A DNA stretch of 64,000 bases from Aureimonas ureilytica DSM 18598 = NBRC 106430 (lineage in GTDB: Bacteria > Pseudomonadota > Alphaproteobacteria > Rhizobiales > Rhizobiaceae): positions 62,001-126,000 of the forward strand of contig NZ_ARQE01000003.1 of assembly GCF_000382705.1 (NCBI RefSeq), given 5' to 3'. The notes under the pieces were generated by a model that had not been told where the DNA came from, did not search any database, and was given only the letters and a program-made list of their open reading frames with translations. Positions 18,872-27,054 of the stretch are shown one piece after another; position 1 is the first letter of the stretch; the number at the start of each line of letters is the position of its first letter. The translations under genes and the position numbers were made by a program.

Positions 18872-18891
18872 AATGCGCATAATCCGGCATT
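18872..18891. promoter_or_regulatory. Candidate LysR operator between mhqO-like gene and its regulator
   Basis: AATGC and GCATT form an inverted repeat separated by 10 bp in the 113-bp divergent gap. Spacing and position are reasonable for a LysR binding site acting on both promoters. Only the symmetry supports it. Confidence 0.4.
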
Positions 18892-18921
18892 GATCATTGC
18901 AACGGGCGCAACAATAGACGC

Positions 18922-19821
18922 ATGGGCGAGCTTGAGGCGATCCGGGTGTTTCTGGCGGTGGCGGAGCAGTCGAGCTTCGTCGGCGCGGCGCGCCAGCTCG
19001 GGCTGACGCCGGCGTCCGTCACGCGCACCGTCGCGGGCCTGGAGGAGCGGCTCGGCGTTCAGCTTCTGGTGCGCACCACGCGGCAGGTCTCGCTGACCTC
19101 GGCGGGCGCGGTCTATGCCGCCCGCGTCGCGTCGCTGGCGGACGGGCTCGCCCGCGCGGCGGAGGAAACGCGCGAGGCGCAGGGCATTTCCTCCGGCACG
19201 ATCCGGATCAGCGCGCCGGTCTCGCTCGGGCTCAAGATCCTGCCGGGCGTCCTGTCGCAATTTGCGACCCTCTATCCGGCAACGCGCGTCGCGCTGAACC
19301 TGTCGGACAGTTTCGTGGACATCCTCCAGGAGGACTACGATCTCGCCATTCGCATTTCCGGGCCACCGAACGACAAGTCCACGATCTGGCGCAAGATCTG
19401 CCTCGTGCCGCGCGTCCTCGTCGCCTCACCCGCCTATTGCGTCGCCAAGGGCACGCCCGCGACGCCGGACGATCTCCCGGCGCATTCCTGCCTCGGCTAT
19501 CAGGCCGACGCGCGCGAGGAAATCTGGGACCTCGCGAGCGGCACGAGCCGCCGCAGCCACAAGGCGCTCGGCCAGTTCGGCGCCAACAATGGCGACATTC
19601 TCGCCCGCCTCGCCCTGCAAGGCGAAGGCATCGCGCTTCTGCCGCGCTTCATTGTGGAGGAGGATTTGCGGGAGGGACGGCTGGTCGGCGTCCTTCCCGA
19701 CTGGTCGGCGCCCGACATCTGGCTGACGCTCTACTACCCGCCCTATGAGCGCCTGCCTCTGCGCGTCGCGACCTTCTCGAACTTCTTCGAAGCCCATGTG
19801 AAGGAAGACAATCCGCTCTGA
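18922..19821 (+). CDS. LysR family transcriptional regulator
   Basis: The product is 299 aa. The N-terminal winged helix-turn-helix (FVGAARQLGLTPASVTRTVAGLEERLG) is followed by the standard RTTRQVSLTSAG wing and a periplasmic-binding-like effector domain starting near residue 90. It is divergent from the MhqO/MhqD-like pair and is the natural candidate to sense quinone-like or aromatic inducers and control it. It is closest in style to the AaeR/DmlR group. A strong hairpin follows the stop. Confidence 0.92.
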   Translation: MGELEAIRVFLAVAEQSSFVGAARQLGLTPASVTRTVAGLEERLGVQLLVRTTRQVSLTSAGAVYAARVASLADGLARAAEETREAQGISSGTIRISAPVSLGLKILPGVLSQFATLYPATRVALNLSDSFVDILQEDYDLAIRISGPPNDKSTIWRKICLVPRVLVASPAYCVAKGTPATPDDLPAHSCLGYQADAREEIWDLASGTSRRSHKALGQFGANNGDILARLALQGEGIALLPRFIVEEDLREGRLVGVLPDWSAPDIWLTLYYPPYERLPLRVATFSNFFEAHVKEDNPL

Positions 19822-19837
19822 CTTCGGGTTCAGACAG

Positions 19838-19866
19838 GCGGCCGGCCGCAGGACACGGCCGGCCGC
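19838..19866. terminator. Strong bidirectional hairpin after the LysR gene
   Basis: A perfect 11-bp stem (GCGGCCGGCCG / CGGCCGGCCGC) with a 7-nt loop lies in the 62-bp gap between two convergent genes. No T run follows, but the stability and location suit a two-way terminator. Confidence 0.65.
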
Positions 19867-19883
19867 GTTGAAGGAGCGGCGCG

Positions 19884-20114
19884 TCAGACCACCGTGCCGA
19901 GCGTGTCGTCGGCCGCCTCGTCCGGGTCTTCGCCGGAGGGCGCCGGATCGGCGTCGCGCGTCAGGCCGGCACCGCCCTCGGTCTTCTCGGGCTGCACGGC
20001 GGGTACGCCCTCGCCGGCATCCTCCGAGGAGGGATCGAGCGGCTGGCGGCCGATATCCCCGATCCCGCCGCCGGTGGACGCATCGTCGAGCTCAGGCTTT
20101 CTCGTGTCGGACAT
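19884..20114 (-). CDS. Small acidic disordered protein, unknown function
   Basis: The product is 76 aa, rich in Asp, Glu, Gly and Pro, with no hydrophobic segment or recognisable fold (begins MSDTRKPELDD). The start is supported by AAGGAGAGG ending 3 nt before ATG 20114. Small acidic proteins of this kind are common in Rhizobiales and are usually annotated hypothetical. Confidence 0.65.
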   Translation of the reverse strand: MSDTRKPELDDASTGGGIGDIGRQPLDPSSEDAGEGVPAVQPEKTEGGAGLTRDADPAPSGEDPDEAADDTLGTVV

Positions 20115-20253
20115 GGGTCCTCTCCTTCTCTCCATTCGAGAAGGAAGCGCGCGGGCCGCCGGCCTGTTCCCGTCCAAATCCGCGCAGCGCCGTGAGGCGG
20201 CCCATGCCCACGCCAAGGTTCGGGCAAGCGAGCGGGCGGCATGTCCCCGCCCC

Positions 20254-20356
20254 GACCACCGGCATCGCCTCGGGGCGTGCCGCACCGACCACCGGCATCA
20301 CCCTCGGGCGTGCCGCACCGACCACCGGCATCGCCCTGGGGCGTGCCACACCGACC
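20254..20356. repeat. 33-bp tandem repeat, about three copies
   Basis: Units beginning GACCACCGGCATC start at 20254, 20287 and 20320, and a fourth partial copy ends near 20356. Each includes GGCGTGCCRCACC with few changes. The period is a multiple of three, so frames stay open through it on both strands, but the predicted peptides are low-complexity and no ribosome site precedes them. The array stops a few bases before the ribosome site of the next gene. Confidence 0.85.
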
Positions 20357-20372
20357 TATGGAGAGTTCCGCC

Positions 20373-20606
20373 ATGTCGCGCCGCCTGTCCCTCGCTCTCC
20401 TGCTCGCGGCGCTCGCGCTCGGCATCGGATACTACAGCTATCGCTGGTTCACGCCCGACAGCGCGGAGGACCTTGCCCGCGTCGGCCAGTGCGAGCGCTA
20501 TCGCGAGGCGATGAAACGCCTCGAGGCGGGGCTGGAAAGCGAAATCCAGGCCGATCCGAACGAGATCCAGATGGTTCTGGACGAGTGCCAGCGTCAGGGG
20601 CACTGA
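20373..20606 (+). CDS. Small membrane-anchored protein, unknown function
   Basis: The product is 77 aa with one N-terminal hydrophobic helix (about residues 5-21), followed by a soluble tail with two Cys residues (CERYREAMK and DECQRQGH) that could form a disulfide. GGAGAG 7 nt before ATG 20373 supports this start; the in-frame extension upstream runs into the tandem repeat and is unlikely. It ends 58 bp from the end of the convergent jetC gene. No family was recognised. Confidence 0.7.
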   Translation: MSRRLSLALLLAALALGIGYYSYRWFTPDSAEDLARVGQCERYREAMKRLEAGLESEIQADPNEIQMVLDECQRQGH

Positions 20607-20664
20607 CGCCCCCGATCGGAAAGGCGAGGCGGCGGGCGGCCGGGCCGCCCCCGTTTCCGCGAGC

Positions 20665-23600
20665 CTATTCCGCCGCCGAGCGGAACCCTTCGACGCCGCG
20701 ATGATCCGGGTTCAGCGCGGCGAGCGCCGCCTTGGCGGCTTCGCCGGGATGCTCGGTGTCGATATAGACCGCACGCCCGTCCAGCGCCTTGTTGACGAGG
20801 ATGATCGTGTCGAGAACCTCGGTGAAGGTGGCGCGCTTGTCCTCCGGGCCGGCGATCAGGACCTGAAGCCCGAGGTCGCGGAAGAAGCGCAGGAGCGCCT
20901 GCGTGTTCGGCACGTCGAGCTTGTTGAAGGCCTCGTCGAACAGCGCGAGACCCATGCCGACCGGCCGGCCGGCGATATGGCCGGGGAAATAGGCGAGCGC
21001 CAGCGACGCGGCGATGGCGACGTAGAAGGGCACCTGCGCCTCGCCGCCCGAGCCTTTCAGCGCGCGCGAAGAGAGCGTCGTGCGCCCGCCATTGGCGTCC
21101 GTCATCACGATCTCGAACGTGTAATATTGGCGATAGTCGGCGAGCTGGGCGGCGTCCTCGCCGCCTTCGATCATCGCCTCCACCTCGTCCATCGAGGTCT
21201 CGAAGACCTCGTCGGTCAGCTCGCCCTCCGCCGCCTTCAGCGCCAGCTCGTGCATGCGCTGGAACTTGCCGTTCACCGCGAAGGTGAAGGCATAGGTCTG
21301 GCCGGTGAAGCGATGGCGCTTCAGGAGGCGATTGATGCCCTCCAGGCGATAGGTGACCTTGCCGAGCTTGTCGGACAGGCGAGTCAGCAAGTCCTCGCGC
21401 AGGATGCGGCGCATTTCCTCGCCGGCCTTGGCGCAGGATTCGCGGTAGCCCCGCAGCTCGTTGTTTTCCAGCCGCTCGACTTCCGCGAAGACGAAGCGGC
21501 AGCCGGCCGCCATGCCGTCCGCGTCGATCGGTGGCACGGAGACGCGCCAGGTCGCGGCATATTCGGCGAGATCGCGCAGCGCCGACAATTGCTCGCGCCG
21601 CGCCGTGGCGGAGGCGTCTTCCGTCGCGGCGCGCGCCAGGTTGCGCTGGTTCGCCAGCCAGGACAGGGCGTCGGCGCGCGAGGCCTCGCCCGCGCGCCAC
21701 TCGGCCCGAAGCGTCGCGCAGACGGCCGGCGCACCCTGCCCGCCCCCGTCGCGATCGATCGGCAGGAGCGCGCGGTTCGGCTCGGCGTCGAGCAGAGCCC
21801 AGGCGCGGCGGCGCTGGGTGACGGCGGCGCGAAGCTGGGTCAGCGCCATGTCGGCCTTCGCGCGCGCGCTCGCCACGATCTGCTGCAGCGACTGAACGCG
21901 CGGCTCGACCTCCTCGCGCAGCTCGGCGGCATGGGCGTCGCGCTCGGTCCTGATGTCGGCGAGTTCCGCCCGCAGGCCCTTGGCGTCGCTTTCCTCCACC
22001 AGAGCGCGGTCGCGCGACAGGGTTTCGCGCCGCCGCAGCGCGCCGCCCAGACGGTGTTCCAGATCGAACGGGCCGGGCTCGGCGCGCAGCGTGTCGAGAA
22101 GCGGCCCGAGCAGGCGGCCGGCGTCGCGCACGGTGCGTAGCCGGTCGCGCGCTTCGGTGAGCCGCGCGCGCAGCGTGATCGCCTCGGATTTCAGGTCGGA
22201 GAGATCGCCCCCGCCACCGCCCCGGCCGAACAGAAGCTCGCGCAGGTCGCGCTGCACCGAAAGCCCCATGCCCGAGGAGGTCTTGCCGTTGCGCATGACG
22301 CCGCGATCGAGCCGGTCGAGCTCGGCATCGGTTTCGGCCTTGCGGAAGGCGCCGATGCGAACCGCGAGAAAGGCCCTGGCGTGCTCGTCCGCCGTGCGCA
22401 GCGCTTCCACGATGCTGCCGGAGGCCACGTTGGCATGGGTGGAGCGGGTGGCCGAGGTCTTCACCAGCGTGCAGCCGGAATAGGTGTTGCGGTCGCTCCA
22501 CATGAGATCGAAGGCGCGCTGCAACAGCGGCGGCTGGACGATGATCGCCTCGCGCCCGCGCCCGAGCAGCGCCTCGGCGGCATATTGCCAGGACGGGTCG
22601 GCGACTTCCACGACGTCGCAGAGCGGCACGGCGGGAATGCCGTCGCTCTGGAGCGCGGTCAGGAGCTTGGTCGCCTCGCGCGACAGAAGCGCCCCCTGGG
22701 GCCGCTGCAAGCCGGCCTCGACGCGCTCCAGCCGCTCCTGCAGCCGGCGCGTCTCGTCGAGAAGGGCGTCGGCCTTCTCGTCCAGTTCGTGCTGCCAGCT
22801 TTCGGCGCGCGTCGCTTCCTCGATCAACGCCTGCAAACGCTCGCCGCGCCCGCGCAGCGCCTCGCCGGGGGGAAGCTCGGCCGGCACGAGGGCGAGCGCC
22901 TGGCGCGCGGCGTCGGCGGCGCGGCCATCCGAGGGCTTCAGGGCGTCGTTCAACCGGACGAGATGCGTCAGCGCCTCGCGCAGCCGCGCCCAGGTCTTTT
23001 CGGCCTCGGCGAGATCGCGGGCGGCGAGCTTGGCCTCGGCATCGATCTGGCGCAGCTGCGCTTCGCCGCCGGCCGCGCCGAGCAGCGCTTCCTTGGAGCG
23101 GATTTCCTCGTCCCAGCCCCGGATCCATTCGCGTCGGCTTTCCAGAACGCCGCGCTCGAGCTTCAGCTCGCCCTCGCGCGCCTGGAGCACGGCGCGCGTC
23201 GCCTTCAGCTCGTGCGCCAGACGCCGCGCTTCGAGCGCCGCCGCGCGCCAGCGCTGCCGGTCGGCCGCAAGCCGCGCGCCGGCCCAGAGGCGGAAGCGCT
23301 CGGCGATGCGCGCGGCGTGCTTGTGGCGCGCCTCCACATCGGCGATCAAGCGCTCCAGCTCGCGCCAGGTCGCGATGGACGTGCGCACGCGCTCGACATC
23401 GAGCGGATCGGGCTCCAGCACGAAATCGCGCACGAAGAGCGTCGGATCGAAGATCGGCTTGAAGGCGAGCGCGTTGGAGAAGGCGCGCAGGAAATGCTTG
23501 GGGTTGGGCACGGTCGCGCCGTTGCGCATGAGGCCCAGCATATGCGCGGTGAACTTCTCGGCGGAGTTGCGGAACTCCTCCATGCCGGGATGCTCGGCCC

Positions 23601-24084
23601 GGAGCGACGCGGCGATCTCGCTCCAGGGTGCCACCGTCGTCACGCCCTTGGCGCGCCGGCGCACATGCGCCACCGAAAAGGCGTGTCCCGGAATGACGAA
23701 GCGCGAGAGTACCTCTTCGCGCGAGTCGCCATGGCGGGCCGAGAGGGCGACGCCGACCGTGATCGGCTCTTCGGTGTAGTAGTTGCGGAAGGTGAGCGCG
23801 AGGATCGTCTCGCAGGAGGCGCGCAAGGGCTTGCCGTCCTCGGCCGGATCGCCCGTCATGCCCAGGCAATATTCGAGGACGCTGCGCGAGGAGCGCCCGG
23901 ACGCGCTGGCATTGAGGTTCAGGCGGTTCTGGTTGACGCCGGTGATGACGGACTGGATCGCGTCCTGGATCGAGGACTTGCCGGCGCCCGTCGGGCCGAT
24001 CAGCGCCGCCTCGCCCCGGATCTCGATGTCCTTGGCGTCGATCAGGTACCAGTTGATGAGGGAGATGCGCGACAGGCTATACAT
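20665..24084 (-). CDS. jetC: JetC/MukB-like SMC ATPase (SbcC/MukB-type Walker B)
   Basis: The product is 1139 aa, an SMC-like ATPase that with JetA and JetB forms a condensin-like DNA loop extruder. Walker A is GPTGAGKSS (residues 30-38). Long charged coiled coils at about 220-490 and 640-850 flank a hinge-like region. The C-terminal head has the signature-like LKGSGGEAQ and Walker B LALFDEAFNKLD (about residues 1046-1057). Start is ATG 24084, preceded by AAGGAG. The gene overlaps jetB by 8 bp (ATGTATAG), implying translational coupling. In Wadjet systems a nuclease gene, jetD, usually follows jetC; here a repeat and unrelated small genes follow. Confidence 0.88.
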   Translation of the reverse strand: MYSLSRISLINWYLIDAKDIEIRGEAALIGPTGAGKSSIQDAIQSVITGVNQNRLNLNASASGRSSRSVLEYCLGMTGDPAEDGKPLRASCETILALTFRNYYTEEPITVGVALSARHGDSREEVLSRFVIPGHAFSVAHVRRRAKGVTTVAPWSEIAASLRAEHPGMEEFRNSAEKFTAHMLGLMRNGATVPNPKHFLRAFSNALAFKPIFDPTLFVRDFVLEPDPLDVERVRTSIATWRELERLIADVEARHKHAARIAERFRLWAGARLAADRQRWRAAALEARRLAHELKATRAVLQAREGELKLERGVLESRREWIRGWDEEIRSKEALLGAAGGEAQLRQIDAEAKLAARDLAEAEKTWARLREALTHLVRLNDALKPSDGRAADAARQALALVPAELPPGEALRGRGERLQALIEEATRAESWQHELDEKADALLDETRRLQERLERVEAGLQRPQGALLSREATKLLTALQSDGIPAVPLCDVVEVADPSWQYAAEALLGRGREAIIVQPPLLQRAFDLMWSDRNTYSGCTLVKTSATRSTHANVASGSIVEALRTADEHARAFLAVRIGAFRKAETDAELDRLDRGVMRNGKTSSGMGLSVQRDLRELLFGRGGGGGDLSDLKSEAITLRARLTEARDRLRTVRDAGRLLGPLLDTLRAEPGPFDLEHRLGGALRRRETLSRDRALVEESDAKGLRAELADIRTERDAHAAELREEVEPRVQSLQQIVASARAKADMALTQLRAAVTQRRRAWALLDAEPNRALLPIDRDGGGQGAPAVCATLRAEWRAGEASRADALSWLANQRNLARAATEDASATARREQLSALRDLAEYAATWRVSVPPIDADGMAAGCRFVFAEVERLENNELRGYRESCAKAGEEMRRILREDLLTRLSDKLGKVTYRLEGINRLLKRHRFTGQTYAFTFAVNGKFQRMHELALKAAEGELTDEVFETSMDEVEAMIEGGEDAAQLADYRQYYTFEIVMTDANGGRTTLSSRALKGSGGEAQVPFYVAIAASLALAYFPGHIAGRPVGMGLALFDEAFNKLDVPNTQALLRFFRDLGLQVLIAGPEDKRATFTEVLDTIILVNKALDGRAVYIDTEHPGEAAKAALAALNPDHRGVEGFRSAAE

Positions 24085-24835
24085 GATCTTCGCTCTCCTT
24101 TCCGCTCTCGTCCGTTGCTTCGCCGCCCTCGGACGCCATCGCCTCCGCCGTCTCGTCCGTTGCCTCGCCTTCGCCGTCCGTCGCGGCGTCGGGCGCCCCG
24201 CCCGGCGGCTCCACGGCCCAGAGCAGGAGGTCGCGCACATAGCTGTCGGGCACGAGAATGGCGATTCCGGGAAGGATCGACAGGGTCGAGACGCGCCGGG
24301 TGCGATCCCGCTCGCCGAGCCGCAGCGCGCCGTGGCGGGCGAACATGCGCAGGATGTCGAGAAGCCGGGTTTCCTCAGGGGGCGGCGTCTGCGTCACCGC
24401 GACGAGCCGGTCGACCAGATCGTCCGTGGTCGTGTCCACCACCCCGCCATCGCCCACTTCATGGGCGCGCAGCGCTTCCTCCCACAGGAGGCGGAGCGCC
24501 AGAAGGGTAAGCGTCTCGTCCTTGCGCAGGCGCTCGAACACGCCGTCATAGCGCGCCTCGTCGGCCGGCACGGACAGCGCCACCATCTGGTCGCGCGGCG
24601 AGATCACGAGCCGATAGCCGAGCGAGCCGAAATAGCGCTCGAAAAAGGTCGGATAGGCGCGCACCATGTCATAGGTGCGCCCGACGCCCGGCGTGTGGGA
24701 ATAGACGCATTGCCGTGTGATCATCACCTGCAGCGCGCGCGTCAGTTCCTCGCCGGTCGGGCGACGGCCGGCAATGTGCCCGCCGGCCCATTCGCCGTCC
24801 ACGATGTCGCGGAATTCGTCGATCTCACGCTGCAT
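24077..24835 (-). CDS. jetB: JetB/MukE-like protein (DUF4194)
   Basis: The product is 252 aa. JetB is the KITE-type winged-helix subunit that binds JetA and the DNA in Wadjet/MksBEF complexes. The family core is visible: LMIT-like helix ALQVMITRQCVYSHTP, then AYPTFFERYFGSLGYRLVI and a TLLALRLLWEE helix. The C-terminal 50 residues are a Glu/Asp/Thr-rich tail, probably disordered. GGGGAGG before ATG 24835 is a strong ribosome site. It overlaps jetA by 11 bp and jetC by 8 bp, so the three form one operon. Confidence 0.85.
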   Translation of the reverse strand: MQREIDEFRDIVDGEWAGGHIAGRRPTGEELTRALQVMITRQCVYSHTPGVGRTYDMVRAYPTFFERYFGSLGYRLVISPRDQMVALSVPADEARYDGVFERLRKDETLTLLALRLLWEEALRAHEVGDGGVVDTTTDDLVDRLVAVTQTPPPEETRLLDILRMFARHGALRLGERDRTRRVSTLSILPGIAILVPDSYVRDLLLWAVEPPGGAPDAATDGEGEATDETAEAMASEGGEATDESGKESEDHV

Positions 24836-26240
24836 TCTGGCTCGCCTCCCCCGTGTCCGCCGGTTCGCGGCGGCGGATCAGGAAATCCTGGCAGGAAATC
24901 CAGTCATTGGCGCAGCGCTCCGTCAGAAGCACGATCTCGTAGCGCTTGGCCAGCGCGCCGTTGAAGATGGAGGGAATTTCGCGCAGCCGCTGAAAGGCGA
25001 CGAAATCGTCGACGCTGCCGATCGGCATGTCGCGCCCGCGCATCTCGCCCCGCTCGGCTAGAGCGCCTTCGAGATAGGTCGTCAGGCGCTCGGGCGTCAC
25101 GCGCGTGCGCCGGACATATTCCTCCTTCGCCCGGGCGTAGCGAAGGGCGGCGGGGTCGGGCGCGCGGTCGGTCAGGACGGTGCGGGTGATCGCCGGCTTC
25201 TCGCGGCGGGGCGCGGGGATATGCACCGGGCCGAGCGGCAGGATGCGCGGCAGAAGCGCGGCGGAGACCGGAATCTCGTCGCTTTTTGCCGCCGCGACGG
25301 CCTTCATCGCATCCACCAGCCCGACCTCGGAGCGGTGCTGGATGCGGTCCATGTAGCGCGCGGTGTTGGCGATGCGGCGCTCGATGCGCGCCACGGTCGC
25401 GTCGATGCCGGCGAGATGCTCCTCCGCCGCCTCGAACACGGCCGAGACGATGCCGAGCTCCTCGCGCACGCGCGCTTCGCCGCTCGCCGCGTCGAGCGCC
25501 CGGCCCTCGCGCGCATAGGCGGCGCCGAGCGCGGCGACGAGCTCGGCGCTCTCGCCCATGACGCTCGCCTGCCGGATGATGCCGCCCCGGAAGCGGAACG
25601 GGTTGTCGCGCGTGTGCAGCGTCTTGAAGTCGCGGATGAGGTGGCGTTCCACGAAGCTTTCGAAGAAATGGCGGAACACCTCGCGCAGCGAGGGCTGGCG
25701 CAGGATGCGCTCCTCGGCCTGTCGCAGCGAGACCGAGACCGTGCGCATATGGGTCATGAACTCGTTCGCCCCGCGAAGGGCGTTGCGCAGGTTCTCGGAG
25801 CGCTCGGCCGGGTCGCTCGCGGCGCTTTCCAGCGCGCTGAGGACGCCGAGCACCGCGCCGCCATAGCTCAGCGTGTCGCCCCGCTCGATATCGGCGAGAA
25901 GATGCAGGAGGCCGCTGGCTTCCGGGTCGAGATCGACGAGCTTCAGATAGCGCTCGCGATATTCCACGAGCCAGCCGGTTTCCACGAGGCGCTCATAGGC
26001 CGTGCGGGCGCGCTCCTCGGCCTTGGTGTTCGGCCCCTCGTCCTCGAGTCTGGCGTCTTCCGGCGCGCGTCGCGCCAGAAACGCGTCGATCTCGGCGATC
26101 ACGTCGGCCCGGCGCGGCACCGCGCCCGACAGGGTGAAGGTGCGGTGGTGCAGATGCAGAAGCAGGTCGGCGTAAAGCCGGCGCGACGACGACGCCAAGG
26201 GCTTGAACAGATCGGGCGGCAGGACGTCGAAAAGCGGCAT
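24825..26240 (-). CDS. jetA: JetA/MukF-like kleisin, Wadjet family
   Basis: The product is 471 aa. JetA is the kleisin-like subunit bridging the SMC heads. It begins MPLFDVLPPDLFKPLASS, typical of the JetA family, with a winged-helix region at about residues 15-120, a helical middle and a C-terminal segment ending in WISCQDFLIRRREP. I use ATG 26240; a GTG 24 bp upstream (26264) is in frame but lacks the family start. First gene of jetA-jetB-jetC. It is divergent from the TadE-like gene, 364 bp away. Confidence 0.85.
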   Translation of the reverse strand: MPLFDVLPPDLFKPLASSSRRLYADLLLHLHHRTFTLSGAVPRRADVIAEIDAFLARRAPEDARLEDEGPNTKAEERARTAYERLVETGWLVEYRERYLKLVDLDPEASGLLHLLADIERGDTLSYGGAVLGVLSALESAASDPAERSENLRNALRGANEFMTHMRTVSVSLRQAEERILRQPSLREVFRHFFESFVERHLIRDFKTLHTRDNPFRFRGGIIRQASVMGESAELVAALGAAYAREGRALDAASGEARVREELGIVSAVFEAAEEHLAGIDATVARIERRIANTARYMDRIQHRSEVGLVDAMKAVAAAKSDEIPVSAALLPRILPLGPVHIPAPRREKPAITRTVLTDRAPDPAALRYARAKEEYVRRTRVTPERLTTYLEGALAERGEMRGRDMPIGSVDDFVAFQRLREIPSIFNGALAKRYEIVLLTERCANDWISCQDFLIRRREPADTGEASQNAA

Positions 26241-26604
26241 TCGAACCTTGGGGTGGGATATCACCGCGTTCGGCCGGGCTCGGGCGGTGCGGCCTTCATA
26301 CCAGACATGACGCCGCGATCAACCGGCGCGGCGGAAGGCGGCAGGGGCCAGGAAGCAAATTCCCTCGCCCAAACAGGGGCTTCGCACCGATCGGGCGTCG
26401 CAGTTCACAGCCCGCCCGCGCGCCCGCGCGCCCCCGCCGGCCGACAGTCGCGCGAGCCGGCGCCGGGTTCGCCGGCATCCCACAAAGGCCCGCGCGTCCC
26501 CGATTAACGCAATGCTTACCATAACTTCGAGTTACAATTTACCGCAAAACCTTCCCGCTCTAAGCTCAAGCAGCAACTCCTGGTCGAAGCTTTGGGATCT
26601 TCTC
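26241..26604. promoter_or_regulatory. Divergent jetABC / tadE control region with a 13-bp palindrome
   Basis: This 364-bp gap holds the promoters of both units. A 13-bp palindrome, TAACT TCG AGTTA, lies at 26522-26534 inside a short AT-rich patch (about 26500-26555) that contrasts with the GC-rich surroundings. It could be an operator or part of the tadE promoter. No gene is supported here. Confidence 0.4.
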
Positions 26605-27054
26605 ATGACGCGTGTTTCGCGACACGGCTCTTGGCGCGCGCTTGCGCGCCGCCTCGCCTCGTTCGCCCGCTGCCGGTCGGGCAGCAATGCCGTCGAGTTC
26701 GCGATCCTGGCCCCTCTTCTGTGCCTGATCCTGCTCGGCACGCTCTATATCGGCCTTTATCTCGGCGTCGCCCATTCGCTGGCGCAGATCGCGGCCGACG
26801 TCTCGCGCTATGCGATGGTCGGCGACAGCACGGACACACGGCGCGAGCTGGCCCAGTCCTGGCTCCGCACGACGGGGCGGGACTACCCGCTGATCGACCC
26901 CGAGCGCCTGACCATCGTGGTGGACGAGAAGGCCGATCTCCTGCGCGTGTCGGTGCGCTACGACATGTCCTATCTGCCGATGCCCGACCTCCTTCGCCAT
27001 TCCGCCCAGGTGCCGACGTCGCTCGTGCGCACGGCCGCGGTGCTCATCCCATGA
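26605..27054 (+). CDS. TadE-like pilus assembly protein
   Basis: The product is 149 aa. A single N-terminal membrane helix is preceded by the motif SGSNAVEFAILAPLLC, where the Glu after the small residues marks TadE/TadG pseudopilin-like proteins of the Flp/Tad system. The rest is a short periplasmic domain. Start is ATG 26605; an in-frame ATG at 26512 would add Ser/Asn-rich sequence from the promoter patch. Its stop overlaps the next gene start (ATGA). Confidence 0.85.
   Translation: MTRVSRHGSWRALARRLASFARCRSGSNAVEFAILAPLLCLILLGTLYIGLYLGVAHSLAQIAADVSRYAMVGDSTDTRRELAQSWLRTTGRDYPLIDPERLTIVVDEKADLLRVSVRYDMSYLPMPDLLRHSAQVPTSLVRTAAVLIP

Noticed and set aside
20254-20356. Tandem repeat as a CRISPR array
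   Set aside because: The units abut with no unique spacers, and no cas gene is present.
20594-23869. A minus-strand open frame of about 1090 codons beside jetC
   Set aside because: It is a shifted frame of jetC with an Arg/Ala/Gly-rich product and no domain. The jetC frame has all ATPase motifs.
22381-24510. A plus-strand open frame of about 700 codons opposite jetB and jetC
   Set aside because: It is antisense to two well-supported genes and its product is low-complexity.
26494-26530. CtrA-type site (TTAA-N7-TTAA) before tadE
   Set aside because: TTAA is followed by an 8-base gap and TTAC, so spacing and second half both fail the consensus.
19884-26604. A hidden jetD gene around the jetABC operon
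   Set aside because: No frame on either strand shows Toprim or DUF2220-like sequence. The only neighbours are small proteins, a repeat and Tad genes.
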